Source: Gigaspora margarita
Lineage: Eukaryota > Glomeromycota > Glomeromycetes > Diversisporales > Gigasporaceae
Assembly: GCA_009809945.1 (NCBI GenBank)
Contig: WTPW01000674.1
Span: 279,572-343,571 of the forward strand
Length of the DNA: 64,000 nucleotides
Direction of reading: 5' to 3'
Each line of letters starts with the position of its first letter. Within the stretch, counting starts at the first letter, position 1. The position numbers and the translations under genes are program-made. This document shows, piece by piece, positions 36,443-45,896 of the stretch. Under the pieces are notes generated by a model. That model was not told where the DNA came from. It did no database searches and saw nothing but the letters and a program-made list of their open reading frames with translations.

Positions 36443-37497
36443 GATTTAGGTGGTTTATCTGTCTGTGTCAGTAGGCGTGATAAAGCATCAACATTAAAGT
36501 GAATTCTGCCTGGTTTGTGNAGGATTTCAAAGTTATAAGGTTGGAGTTTAAGAATCNATCGTCCAATCCTTCNTTTGGGTTCAGCAGAGCNTAGCCATTT
36601 NAAAGCAGAGTNGTCTGTNACTAATATAAAGNGNGTAGNNNCTAGATATTTGTGAAAGTGTTCAATAGCCCAAACTACAGCAGCACATTCTAATTCTGTT
36701 GCGCCATAGTTTACTTCTTCTTTTCTAAGGCTTTTGCTTGCATACGCGATTGGATATTCTTTTCGATTGTGGTCTAATTGGTTAAGTGTGGCACCAAATC
36801 CATAGTAAGAAGCATCAGTAGCCAAAATAAATATCTTTCTAAAATCTGGATAGGCTAATATAGGGGTAGCGGTAAGTCAGTTCTTCAATTCTATGAAAGC
36901 TTCTTGTTGAACATGGGTCCATCGGTAGGGTTCATCTTTTTGTAACAATCGATTTAATGGTTTAGCAATAGTAGAGAAGTTTTGGATGAATTGTCTATAA
37001 TATCCAGCTAATCCTAAGAATGAGCGAAGTTCGGTTATATTTCATAGTGGTTGTATCTTTTGAATAGCTTCTATTTTTGCAGGGTCTGGGGCTATTTCAC
37101 TAGGTGCAATGATATGTCCTAAGAAAGGTAAACGTTGCATCCAGAAATTACATTTCTCGATGTTAAGGTGTAATCCAGCTTTCTTAATTCTGCGAAATAC
37201 TTCATTTAAATATCTAAGGTGATCATCAAATGTTCGCGAATATACTATAGTATCATCTAGATAAACTACTACAAATTTCCATGTAATCCCATCATATACT
37301 CAGTTCATAAGTCTTTGGAATGTAGCAGAGGTGTTACAAAGTCCAAAAAGCATTACATTAAATTTATAAGTTCTATAGCGGGTTACAAATGCAGTCTTTT
37401 CTTTGTCTCGAGGGTGCATTGCAACTTGTCAGTATCCACTTGCAAGATCCAAAGTAGAAAACCAATGTGATCCAGCAAGGGTTTCACCAAAATTTGC
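36439..37497 (-). pseudogene. Gypsy reverse transcriptase (C-terminal part) and RNase H
   Basis: Copies element RNA to DNA and removes the RNA strand. RT: FSTLDLASGY followed by QVAM with a TGA at 37429-37431 where Trp is expected; catalytic YLDDTIVYS (plus ~37236-37262) with the paired Asp residues; FLGLAGYYRQFI. RNase H: TDASYYGFGATL (first Asp), ELECAAVVWAIEHFHKYL (catalytic Glu), and a degraded TD with Ns, then HKPGRIHFNVDALSR. Further TGA codons at 37300-37302, 37042-37044 and 36877-36879. The N-terminal third of RT lies beyond the inserted element at 40755-41090. Confidence 0.9.
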
Positions 37498-37552
37498 AAC
37501 CCGAATAGTATCGATGTATAACGGCTAAAATATATATCAATTACAATCTCCA

Positions 37553-37690
37553 CTATCGATTTTTATCGATTTAGATAGTAATCGATTTTTATCGATTTAG
37601 ATAGTAATCGATTTTTATCGATTTAGATAGTAATCGATTTTTATCGATTTAGATAGTAATCGATTTTTATCAATTTAAATAGTAATCAAT
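37553..37690. repeat. 26-bp satellite, ~5 copies (left of gap)
   Basis: Unit TTTAGATAGTAATCGATTTT plus TATCGA, perfect in successive copies, degenerating at the right end to TCAATTTAAATAGTAATCAA. Confidence 0.95.
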
Positions 37691-37955
37691 ATCATATCAA
37701 TTTAGACTGATTATTATTAATATTATCATCATATAAGTTAAAACCAATTAAAAATATAATTAAAACTTTTTATTTATTAAATTTTTTTTATTTACAAATC
37801 TTTTGCTAAAAACATTTTTACATATTTATAAAATTCATATCCCATGCCCCTCATAACAGACCCAACCATCGGTTACAAATACTCATTTCCTAGTACAAAT
37901 TTAAGCTTCCCAAATGAAATACAAACTAAGAAAAAAAACAAAAAAAAAAAACTAG

Positions 37956-38790
37956 NNNNNNNNNNNNNNNNNNNNNNNNNNNNNNNNNNNNNNNNNNNNN
38001 NNNNNNNNNNNNNNNNNNNNNNNNNNNNNNNNNNNNNNNNNNNNNNNNNNNNNNNNNNNNNNNNNNNNNNNNNNNNNNNNNNNNNNNNNNNNNNNNNNNN
38101 NNNNNNNNNNNNNNNNNNNNNNNNNNNNNNNNNNNNNNNNNNNNNNNNNNNNNNNNNNNNNNNNNNNNNNNNNNNNNNNNNNNNNNNNNNNNNNNNNNNN
38201 NNNNNNNNNNNNNNNNNNNNNNNNNNNNNNNNNNNNNNNNNNNNNNNNNNNNNNNNNNNNNNNNNNNNNNNNNNNNNNNNNNNNNNNNNNNNNNNNNNNN
38301 NNNNNNNNNNNNNNNNNNNNNNNNNNNNNNNNNNNNNNNNNNNNNNNNNNNNNNNNNNNNNNNNNNNNNNNNNNNNNNNNNNNNNNNNNNNNNNNNNNNN
38401 NNNNNNNNNNNNNNNNNNNNNNNNNNNNNNNNNNNNNNNNNNNNNNNNNNNNNNNNNNNNNNNNNNNNNNNNNNNNNNNNNNNNNNNNNNNNNNNNNNNN
38501 NNNNNNNNNNNNNNNNNNNNNNNNNNNNNNNNNNNNNNNNNNNNNNNNNNNNNNNNNNNNNNNNNNNNNNNNNNNNNNNNNNNNNNNNNNNNNNNNNNNN
38601 NNNNNNNNNNNNNNNNNNNNNNNNNNNNNNNNNNNNNNNNNNNNNNNNNNNNNNNNNNNNNNNNNNNNNNNNNNNNNNNNNNNNNNNNNNNNNNNNNNNN
38701 NNNNNNNNNNNNNNNNNNNNNNNNNNNNNNNNNNNNNNNNNNNNNNNNNNNNNNNNNNNNNNNNNNNNNNNNNNNNNNNNNNNNNNNNNN
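37956..38790. other. Assembly gap (835 N)
   Basis: Run of N. The sequence immediately left (37553-37955) reappears right of the gap at ~38988-39390, which suggests redundant scaffolding. The open frame reported across the Ns is meaningless. Confidence 0.98.
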
Positions 38791-39118
38791 TATCGATTTA
38801 GATAGTAATCGATTTTTATCGATTTAGATAGTAATCGATTTTTATCGATTTAGATAGTAATCGATTTTTATCGATTTAGATAGTAATCGATTTTTATCGA
38901 TTTAGATAGTAATCGATTTTTATCGATTTAGATAGTAATCGATTTTTATCGATTTAGATAGTAATCGATTTTTATCGATTTAGATAGTAATCGATTTTTA
39001 TCGATTTAGATAGTAATCGATTTTTATCGATTTAGATAGTAATCGATTTTTATCGATTTAGATAGTAATCGATTTTTATCGATTTAGATAGTAATCGATT
39101 TTTATCAATTTAAATAGT
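38791..39118. repeat. 26-bp satellite, ~12.6 copies (right of gap)
   Basis: The same unit as at 37553-37690, nearly identical between copies, ending in the same degenerate TCAATTTAAATAGTAATCAA. Homogeneity indicates recent expansion. Confidence 0.95.
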
Positions 39119-39202
39119 AATCAATATCATATCAATTTAGACTGATTATTATTAATATTATCATCATATAAGTTAAAACCAATTAAAAATATAATTAAAA
39201 CT

Positions 39203-40320
39203 TTTTATTTATTAAATTTTTTTTATTTACAAATCTTTTGCTAAAAACATTTTTACATATTTATAAAATTCATATCCCATGCCCCTCATAACAGACCCAA
39301 CCATCGGTTACAAATACTCATTTCCTAGTACAAATTTAAGCTTCCCAAATGAAATACAAACTAAGAAAAAAAACAAAAAAAAAAAACTAGTACTTTCGTT
39401 ATGTACTGGCCAGCCCAAGATTTTTGTTCTCTGGTGCCAATTCACGCTTCCTAGTAAAGTACAAACTGCAATGAAAAGAACGTGTTAGTAACAAGAAAAA
39501 AAAATAAAGAAAAAAAAACTAGTATGTTTGTTATGTACCGGTTCAGCCCAAGATCTTTGTTCTTAGCAACATTCCACGTTTTTCAGCAAAGTACTAACCT
39601 ATAAGGAAAGTATTAGTGAAATAATAAACAAAAAAAAATAGTGAAAAAAATAGAACTGGTACGTTCGTTATACCAGCCTTGATCAAGATCTTTGTTCTCT
39701 GGTACCAATTTACGCTTCCTAGCGAAATACAAACTGCAATGAAAAAGAATATATTAGTGACAAGAATGAAAGTAAGAAAAAAAACAAAAAAAAAACTAGT
39801 ACATTCGTTATGTACCGGTCCAGTCCAAGATTTTTGTTCTCATCAATATTCCACGTTTTCTAGCAAGAATGAAAGTAAGAAAAAAAAACAGAGAAAAAAA
39901 AAACTACAATAGTACATTTGTTATGTACCGGTCCAGCTCAAGATCTTTGTTTTCTGGTGCCAATTTACACTTCCTAGCAAAATACAAACTGCAATGAAAA
40001 GAGCATGTTAGTAACAAGAAAAAAAAACAAAGAAAAAAAAACTAATACATTTGTTATATACTGGTACAGCCCAAGATCTTTGTTTTCTGGTGCCAATTTA
40101 CGCTTCCTAGTGAAATATAAACTGCAATGAAAAAGAACGTGTTAGTGACAAGAATGAAAATAAGAAAGAAATCAAAAAAAAAAATAGTACGTTCGTTATG
40201 TACTGGTCCAGTCCAAGATCTTTGTTTTTAGCAACATTCCATGTTTTCCGACAAAGTACTAACCTATGAGAAAAGTATTAGTGAAATAATAAACAAAAAA
40301 AAATAGTGAAAAAAATAAAA
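39203..40320 (-). CDS. Gene-like array of ~7 repeated short exons with introns, inside a transposon
   Basis: Not a known family. Read on the minus strand, ~133-bp units repeat about seven times (acceptors near 40265, 40123, 39991, 39865, 39735, 39601, 39469). Each unit has a branch-site-like ACTAAC or CACTAAT, a pyrimidine run, an acceptor CATTGCAG or TATAG/CATAG, then an open stretch. With donor GTACAT the exon is 60 nt with phase 2 at both ends, so any number can be joined in frame, giving a ~20-residue repeat with consensus L-Y-F-x-R-K-x-x-L-A-P-E-N-K-D-L-G-L-D. A-type and B-type (LVLCRKTWNVAKNKDLGLD) exons alternate irregularly. A last exon (acceptor at 39361-39365) gives LYFIWEA then TAA, followed by AATAAA-rich sequence at 39203-39235. 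Defects: one unit has a 1-nt deletion, one a TGA. First exon not found. Alternatively these are noncoding tandem repeats mimicking splice sites. Confidence 0.45.
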
Positions 40321-40754
40321 TTATAAAAGAAGTTAAGCGAAAGTAGATTAAATTTAAAAACTTAAAAGTTCAAAGTAATAAATTGTTAAATAAACATGCA
40401 TATTTTTTATTCATTGAGTTAAAGCAGAAGATAAAGTGAAGATAGATTATCTAGTACTACGTAAATCATAACAGATAAGTCTTAACATAGTGTTACAAAA
40501 TGTAATGATAAAAAAATATAAATCCAAAAATTTGCTAAGTTCAAATTTTAAATGATTGGTAACAATTAATCGTTATGTATCAACTTGAATCAATTCGATA
40601 ATAATCGATTGCAGATGCATAATGATTTATATCTGTTAATCGATAGTTATCGATTATTGATATCTATCGTTTTACAACTGCACTATCGATTTATATCGTC
40701 ATATCTTAATCGATATATATCATTTTTTTGTTATATATCGATGTTTATCGGGTT
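40321..40754. other. Right terminal part of the RT-inserted element
   Basis: AT-rich, then from ~40585 dense ATCGATTA/TATCGAT motifs that end at the terminus. It may hold the promoter and first exon of the minus-strand array; a minus-strand ATG near 40486 starts a short open stretch (MLRLICYDL) whose phase does not fit the exon array. Confidence 0.4.
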
Positions 40755-41090
40755 AAAAAATTTCGTGATGGTATTCAACATTTCATCTATGTGAGGTAGA
40801 GGGTATGCATCCTTTTTGGTAACATTATTGAGCTTTCTATAGTCTACACAAAAGCGTAATTTTCCATTTTTCTTTTTCACTAGGACAACAGGGGAAGTCC
40901 AGGAACTATCAGAGGGTCGGATAAGTTTGTGTTTTATCATCTGTTGGATTTTCTCTTTGATAAATGTCTGTTCATTTAGGGGTACAGAGTAAGGTCTAGA
41001 GCGAATTGGGGGTACTTCTTTTGTAAAGATATGGTAAGAAACTAAGTCAGTTCTATCTAGTTCATTCATGTCTGTTGCAAAAATATCTGC
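40755..41090 (-). pseudogene. Gypsy reverse transcriptase, N-terminal part
   Basis: Encodes the start of the RT domain: FTKEVPPIRSRPYSVP, then INKLIRPS-like KHKLIRPSDSSWTSPVVLV, KKNGKLRFCVDYRKLN (the conserved FCVDYR block with catalytic Asp) and YPLPHIDEML, ending at the inserted element. The upstream KFADIFATDMNELDRT matches the usual linker before gypsy RT. It joins the C-terminal part at 37497 once the insertion is ignored. Confidence 0.9.
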
Positions 41091-41651
41091 AAATTTTTCA
41101 AGTAGTTGTCTAAATCTATGACCTTGGTCTGCAGTAAGAGGACCTATATTTAATGAGGTACTAGGGGTTAGGGTATATTCTTCATAAGGGATAAGAGTGT
41201 CTATACTATATACAGGGATAGGTACTAANTCTAANGNNGAATNTTCAAGNGGTCTNTNTATACTATTGTCTGAATCAATAGGTAGTTTGTCATCCTGCCT
41301 AGGATTATCTAAAAATTTTGATTGGTAAAAAGGGTTGCAAGCATATTAGCTCTTTGTTGTTGATATTGGGTATCTTGTTGAATAAATTGAAGTAGTCGTT
41401 GGTTAAAGGTTCTAAGTTTCTGGACTTGTTGTTGTAGTTGTTCAATAGTTTGGTTCTGTAGAGTAATTCGTTGTTGTAATTCTTCTAAAGCATCTATAGT
41501 AACAATATTTGATCTATTTTCTGTAGGTTCTTTAATAGGTTCTTCTAGTACAGTTTCTGGTTCTGGTTCAAATATGAATGGTGAAGAAGGTTCACAGTCA
41601 GCACAATATCCATTATGTTCATCTAGTTCTTCTTGGTGCTTAACATGAAGG
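41091..41651 (-). pseudogene. Gypsy linker with coiled coil between Cys-rich region and RT
   Basis: A frame of about 110 element-derived residues contains a zinc-site half (HNGYCADCE), an acidic FEPEPETVLEEPIKEPTE stretch, then a clear heptad-rich coiled coil (LEELQQRITLQNQTIEQLQQ and onward, plus ~41510-41380). The first ~20 residues of the longer open frame (to 41722) come from the inserted hAT MITE, not from the retrotransposon. 41091-41308 contains Ns and connects to RT. Confidence 0.6.
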
Positions 41652-41930
41652 CAGTGATGTACGTTTTGGCTGTCCATAGCCTTTTTTGGCTTGTCCACGT
41701 TCAAAATTGTCCAAACATTCAAGATTGTCCAAAGCTTGTCCAGGCTTTAATAATTAATAAATCTATTTAAAAAATATAAACTATATATTTTTTTAGATGC
41801 TGAACACATTCCAGTTAAAATTAAAATAGGTTATCTTAATAAAATTTTAAGTAATTTTACTTTATTTAATTGTTCAAAATTGTCCACAATTGTCCAAATC
41901 ATTGTCCAAAGCTGTCCCGTGACAACATTG
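41652..41930. mobile_element. hAT MITE, CAGTGTTGT family, copy 1 (in gypsy)
   Basis: Ends CAGTGATGTACG / complement of CAATGTTGTCAC. TSD CATGAAGG / CATAAAGG (7 of 8). TTGTCCAAA-type motifs are clustered at both ends. Its removal rejoins CKECLYA with the downstream HVKHQEELDEHNGYCADCE, restoring a CxxC...H...CxxC pattern. Confidence 0.9.
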
Positions 41931-42705
41931 CATAAAGGCATTCCTTGCAAAGATCAACAGGATTTGAGAAGTTCCTTCTAAGGTTAGCAAGAGCAGTTTC
42001 TTTGCAAAATTCAGGATGGCTAGTATCAAAAGAAATTTCAAGGGCTTGTTGTAATTGAGTTTTTTCGTCTCCTTCTAGAAGGCCATATTTAGCACAAAGA
42101 ATTAAAGACATTTCTTCTGGGCTCCATGGTTGGTGAATTCGATCAGTCACTTGAGGTTCTAAAGCTTCAGCTAGGTATTGGTTACTTTCTTCTAAGAAAA
42201 TCTTGGCTAGTCTGTAAATGCGAGTCTGATTTATTTCATATTGAGATCCAGCACTATGGTTGGATTCAGTATAATGTCTGATTCTGGTCCATAGGTTATA
42301 GTTAGGATTATAGAGGATGTCTTGTCCTGCTTTGTATGCATAGAGGTGTTTGAAATCACAAAACCAAAGAGCTTGCTCTAGGCTTTCTAAGCTATATATT
42401 CTAGAGGTGGGTCTGGTTTCTTCACAAATTTTGCATAGGACAAGAGTTCCACGTCCATCTCCTTGATTATAATAATAGATGCGTTGAGGGTCTTCTGAAG
42501 GAAGTTCATAATGATAATCAGAATAATATCCACAACAAACAAATTAGTTGTTAAGGGCTCGTAAGTTTTCTGATCTATTGGGCTTTTGGCAGTGACAGCA
42601 ATAGTGAGTATGCTTTGAACTATAATTATATAGTCTTTTGGCTTCAACTGCATCAGAATCATATCCACATTGACAAACTCAGTTCTGTTCCTTGAGGGTT
42701 GCAAG
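41931..42705 (-). pseudogene. Gypsy Cys-rich region of unknown function
   Basis: Between the zinc-knuckle array and the RT linker the frame holds paired-Cys motifs: VCQCG...HTHYCCHCQ, FVCCGYY, LVLCKICEETRP, CKECLYA, with a helical stretch of ~150 residues between (WSPEEMSLILCAKYGLLEGD, FCKETALANLRRNF). These look like several small treble-clef or knuckle-type zinc sites. I know of no standard gypsy domain at this position. Stops: TAA near 42550, TGA near 42680. Confidence 0.55.
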
Positions 42706-43020
42706 AGGACAATCGATAGTGATATGGCCAGTCATTTTGCAAGTATGGCAAACATTCTCAGGGCAGTTTCGATACAGGTGGTCATTTCTATGGCAAATGC
42801 AACAAGAGGTTCATCTGGGTAATTGTTGAGGGCAATGGACAGCAATATGTCCTTCCTGTTGACAACGGTTGCAATGATTGGTAGGGCAATTGGCAAAAAA
42901 GTGATCAGGTGATCCACAGTTTCCACATACACAAGGAGTAGGAGGGTTTCGTCTTCGATGTCTTGGCTGATAGATAATCCAGGGGTTAGTATCATCATCA
43001 GAGGTAGAGATCATGTCTGG
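42706..43020 (-). pseudogene. Array of four zinc knuckles after the protease
   Basis: Successive C-x2-C-x4-H-x4-C or variant motifs: CGNCGSPDHFFANC, CNRCQQEGHIAVHC, CCICHRNDHLYRNC, CHTCKMTGHITIDC, each ~14 residues with short linkers. Zinc knuckles bind nucleic acid. In gypsy elements the usual knuckle sits at the end of Gag (also present here, see the gag entry), so this second array between protease and RT is unusual. One TGA between knuckles two and three (LPR-stop-TSCC). Confidence 0.75.
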
Positions 43021-43640
43021 TTCTCAATTGAAAGCATAAGCTTCTTGGGGTACTAAATATTCTTGCTCATATATGTCTAATTCAGTAGGATCAGTAACAG
43101 TAGGTTGGGATGGTAAGGGTTGGTTGCTCTCATAGGAAGTAGAGATAGTATGTTTCTTGTTTTTCCATCTAAATGAATAGCGTCCATTTTTTCAATTATA
43201 ACTAGCTTCAATTTTCTTTGACTAGTCATTTCCAAGCAATAGAGAGTAGGAAGTAGCAGGTACGACTTCAATGGTAATAGGTACAATAGCACCATCAATT
43301 TCTACAGATAGGTCTCGGATAATTCCTAAAGGGCGAGCAGAGGTTCCAGTAGCAGATATAATAAGGCTAGTAGAGGCTTGTTCTATTTTCAATCCTAAGT
43401 CTTGGACTACTTTGTGAGCAATCATACTAATAGAGGCTCCACTATCAATAATAGCTTGGTAGGGCTTTTGGTTTAGTTGGATATTGCATTTTACAGGTGT
43501 AGTATGAGCAGGTGTCTGAATCAAGTTAGTAGTCTTTGCTTCTTCATATAAGTAAGAGGATAAAGCAGTGTGAATAAAGGTATTGTTCAAAAGTGTTTCC
43601 CATTTCTGGGGGTTAAGAGTTTGGTTAGAAGAGGTACTAG
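43021..43640 (-). pseudogene. Gypsy aspartic protease
   Basis: Processes the element polyprotein. The frame includes KPYQAIIDSGASISMIAH, with the catalytic DSGA motif (plus ~43430-43450), then SARPLGIIRDLSVEIDG and the conserved C-terminal YSLLLGND, which is followed directly by a TAG where Trp is usual, and two further TGA stops before the zinc knuckles. Retroviral-type proteases act as homodimers. Length (~120 residues from DSGA block to LGND) is typical. Confidence 0.85.
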
Positions 43641-45584
43641 TAGTGTTAGAGGGAGTTCCATTTAGATAGTTAACGTTTCTATAGTAGGGGGAGAGGGTAC
43701 GATTAGAGGGTCTCCATGAAGGGTTAGAAGATCTATTACGGCTTCTAGAGCGATAATCATCTCAATCATTTCAGTTGTCTCTATTTCTTGAGTAACTTCG
43801 ATCTCGATTATAATTGTCTCTATCCCTATTATAATTATCTCAGCTTCTGGATTAGTTTCTATATGAGTCTCGTTGGCGATTGTTGTTATTGTTAGATTGT
43901 CTGTTTCTTCCTCATTCTCGATTTTGGTCATTTTTCTTGGTTCGACAATGAGCAATGAAATGTCCAGTTCTATCACAATAGTGACAAGTAGGAGGTTGTT
44001 TGATAGAACTGGCTTGTTTAGGAGAGTCAGTATAGTTAACAAAGAGGTTAGGAGGTTGTTGTTTCTGGGCAAGATTAATGCTAAGTTGAGCAATCTGGTC
44101 AGTTAGTTGTTTAATGGCTTTGTCTGTATCTGTATTAGGAGAAGCTATAAGTTTTCTAATTTCCTATTTGCGAGCAGTTTCCATGGCAGTAGCAAGATTA
44201 GCAGGTTCAGAAGCTTGAACATTGATGGCAAACTCGGGGCAGAGTCCTTGAATAATAAGTTGTTTCAAAAAGTCTCTAGGAAAAGCATCATCAGGATCAA
44301 TACGTTTTTTTAATTTTCTAAATTGATTAATATATTCATCAACAGAATTAGCACCTTGCTTGATTTTAAAGAGTTGTTTTTGCTACAAGACTTTTTGTTT
44401 AGGAGTAATAAAGTGATCTTTGAAAAGGTTTTGAAACTGGTGGCTTGGTTATTGCCATCACTAAAAGCAGTAGGAGCATTTGCAAGTGAGGAATACCAGT
44501 CTAAGACAATTTCTTTTAAATATACAGGAACAAGTTCCAATTTGCGAGTGGGGTTCCATTGGTTAGTAGTAGCAGCATGTTTAAATTCGGTATACCATTC
44601 AAGTGGGTCTTGGGTTCCATCACCATTAAAGAAGTTAACAGAAAGAAAATTCTTTTCAGGTCCTCCATTTATAAAAGCAGCAGCTAAGGTATTAATAGCA
44701 TTGGCAGCATCAGTTAGAGCTTGGTTTGCTATATTGAGTAGTAGATTGATTACTGGTGGGTTGAGTATAAGTAAGTTGATTGTAGGTAGTGGTGAAGGTG
44801 GTGCTTGGTTTTCTTCTGCAGTTTCCGGAGCAGTATCAGGTAGGTGTTGATTTAATTCAAAGGTAGTAGTAGTATCAAAGAAATGTTCAAGATCAACTTC
44901 TAGTTGTCAGGGTGTTAAAATTATAGGGCTTGCAGTTAAACTAATACGTGGAATTCGAGGAGAATGAGAACTAGTAGTACTGTGGTTGTCACCAAGGGGA
45001 TGTAGGTTAGGGCTAGAGGAGAGGGCAACAAGTGTGTCAAGAAAAGGTATAGTTGTAAGGTTTTGAGTAGGTGCTTCAACAATAGAAGAGCCAAAGTCTG
45101 GATATAGATTGTATGGTCGATGATAAGATTCAGGTTCTGAATCAAGGTAATAGTCAAAAACAGTATAATCGTCAAAGTCTATAGGAGGTAGAATAGTACG
45201 ATTGGCGTATCATTGGAGAATGGCAAGAGCAACTTCTCCTGGATTTACAATGTCTACTTGGTAGTGGCAGCTAAAAATAATATCTCTGATACAGGCATGA
45301 ATAGTAGAAGAGTCTCGGGTAGCAGTTAGGCGAGCAAAGTTACTAGTAGTTTGGCCACTATAAGTGTCAGCATGATAAGTTCCAGAATACCAATGCCAAA
45401 ATCTTCCAAAGGGTGTTTGTAAGAATATTTGACCACTGGTTCTAGGAGGAGGATAACACTCTTGACAAGAAAGATCAGGGGCACTTAATTGAAGAGAAGA
45501 AAAAAGAAAAGCAGGGTTCTGGTAATGTTCTGCTAGATGATTTCTAATATGTCGATTATATAATTTGTTGATGTCAGTAGTCAT
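43641..45584 (-). pseudogene. Gypsy Gag with capsid-like core, zinc knuckle and Arg/Asn/Ser-rich tail
   Basis: Structural protein that packages element RNA. Start ATG at 45584 (MTTDINKLYNRHIRNHLAEH). After ~120 residues there is a TGA near 45207. A retrotransposon-gag core follows: DPLEWYTEFKHAATTNQW, VYLKEIVLDWYSSL (plus ~44620-44490), VDEYINQFRKLKKRI. Then a knuckle CHYCDRTGHFIAHC (plus ~43990-43945) and a low-complexity SR/RN/DR-rich tail (43690-43920) with five stops. Other stops: TGA near 44910, TAG near 44390 and TAG near 44166. The stop density in the tail is the highest in the element. Confidence 0.8.
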
Positions 45585-45876
45585 ATGCCTTATGACTTCT
45601 GAGCTAAATCTTGGAAGTAGTTAATTGTTAGTAGTGTTCGTTAGTAAATACAGTTACTAGAATACAGTAGCTAGAAATAGATTTTAATAAAAGATGGGTA
45701 GATAGATAATAGCAGCAAAAGAGAATAACAACAGCAAGAGAGAATTAAATAGCAGCAAAAGAAATATTAGTAGAGTGAGATAAAACAGCAGCAGCAATAT
45801 AGAGAGAGAGTCCTTTTAGAACGAACAGCAGCAAGGTAGTGTGAGTAGTTCAATAGTATCCAAATGTTTAAAGGCT
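45585..45876 (-). other. Gypsy 5' untranslated leader
   Basis: Purine/CAG-rich leader (plus TAGCAGCAAAAGAGAATAAC and similar repeats at ~45708-45830). It contains several imperfect AGCAGCAAAAGA copies and no open frame; it would hold the packaging signal. Confidence 0.5.
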
Positions 45877-45894
45877 TTCTACTAGAAGGCACCA
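45877..45894 (-). promoter_or_regulatory. Candidate tRNA primer-binding site
   Basis: Two bases downstream of the 5' LTR (minus strand) is TGGTGCCTTCTAGTAGAA, whose leading TGG would pair with the CCA end of a tRNA. I cannot assign the tRNA. Confidence 0.55.
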
Positions 45895-45896
45895 AA

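Larger units (their letters stand above)
37498..40754. mobile_element. Non-autonomous element inserted in the RT gene; carries satellite and reiterated-exon array
   Basis: Ends are imperfect inverted repeats: AACCCGAATAGTATCGATG on the left and the complement of AACCCGATAAACATCGATA on the right, both continuing into ATCGAT-rich sequence. A short A/T direct repeat (AAAATTT) flanks it; its TSD length is blurred by homopolymers. It splits the RT frame cleanly between ...MLNTITKFF and NFGETLAGSHWF. Contents: a 26-bp satellite, an assembly gap, a minus-strand gene-like exon array, and about 450 bp of AT-rich plus ATCGAT motifs. No transposase. The ends resemble those of the hAT MITE at 60925-61302 in motif content. 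Confidence 0.75.

Noticed and set aside
37844-38827. 327-residue frame
   Set aside because: Almost entirely N positions of the assembly gap; no real codons.
34300-45584. Classic repeat-induced point mutation as cause of the stops
   Set aside because: Classic RIP prefers CpA, which would turn TGG into TAG; most lesions here give TGA. A different mutation process is more likely, though not proven.
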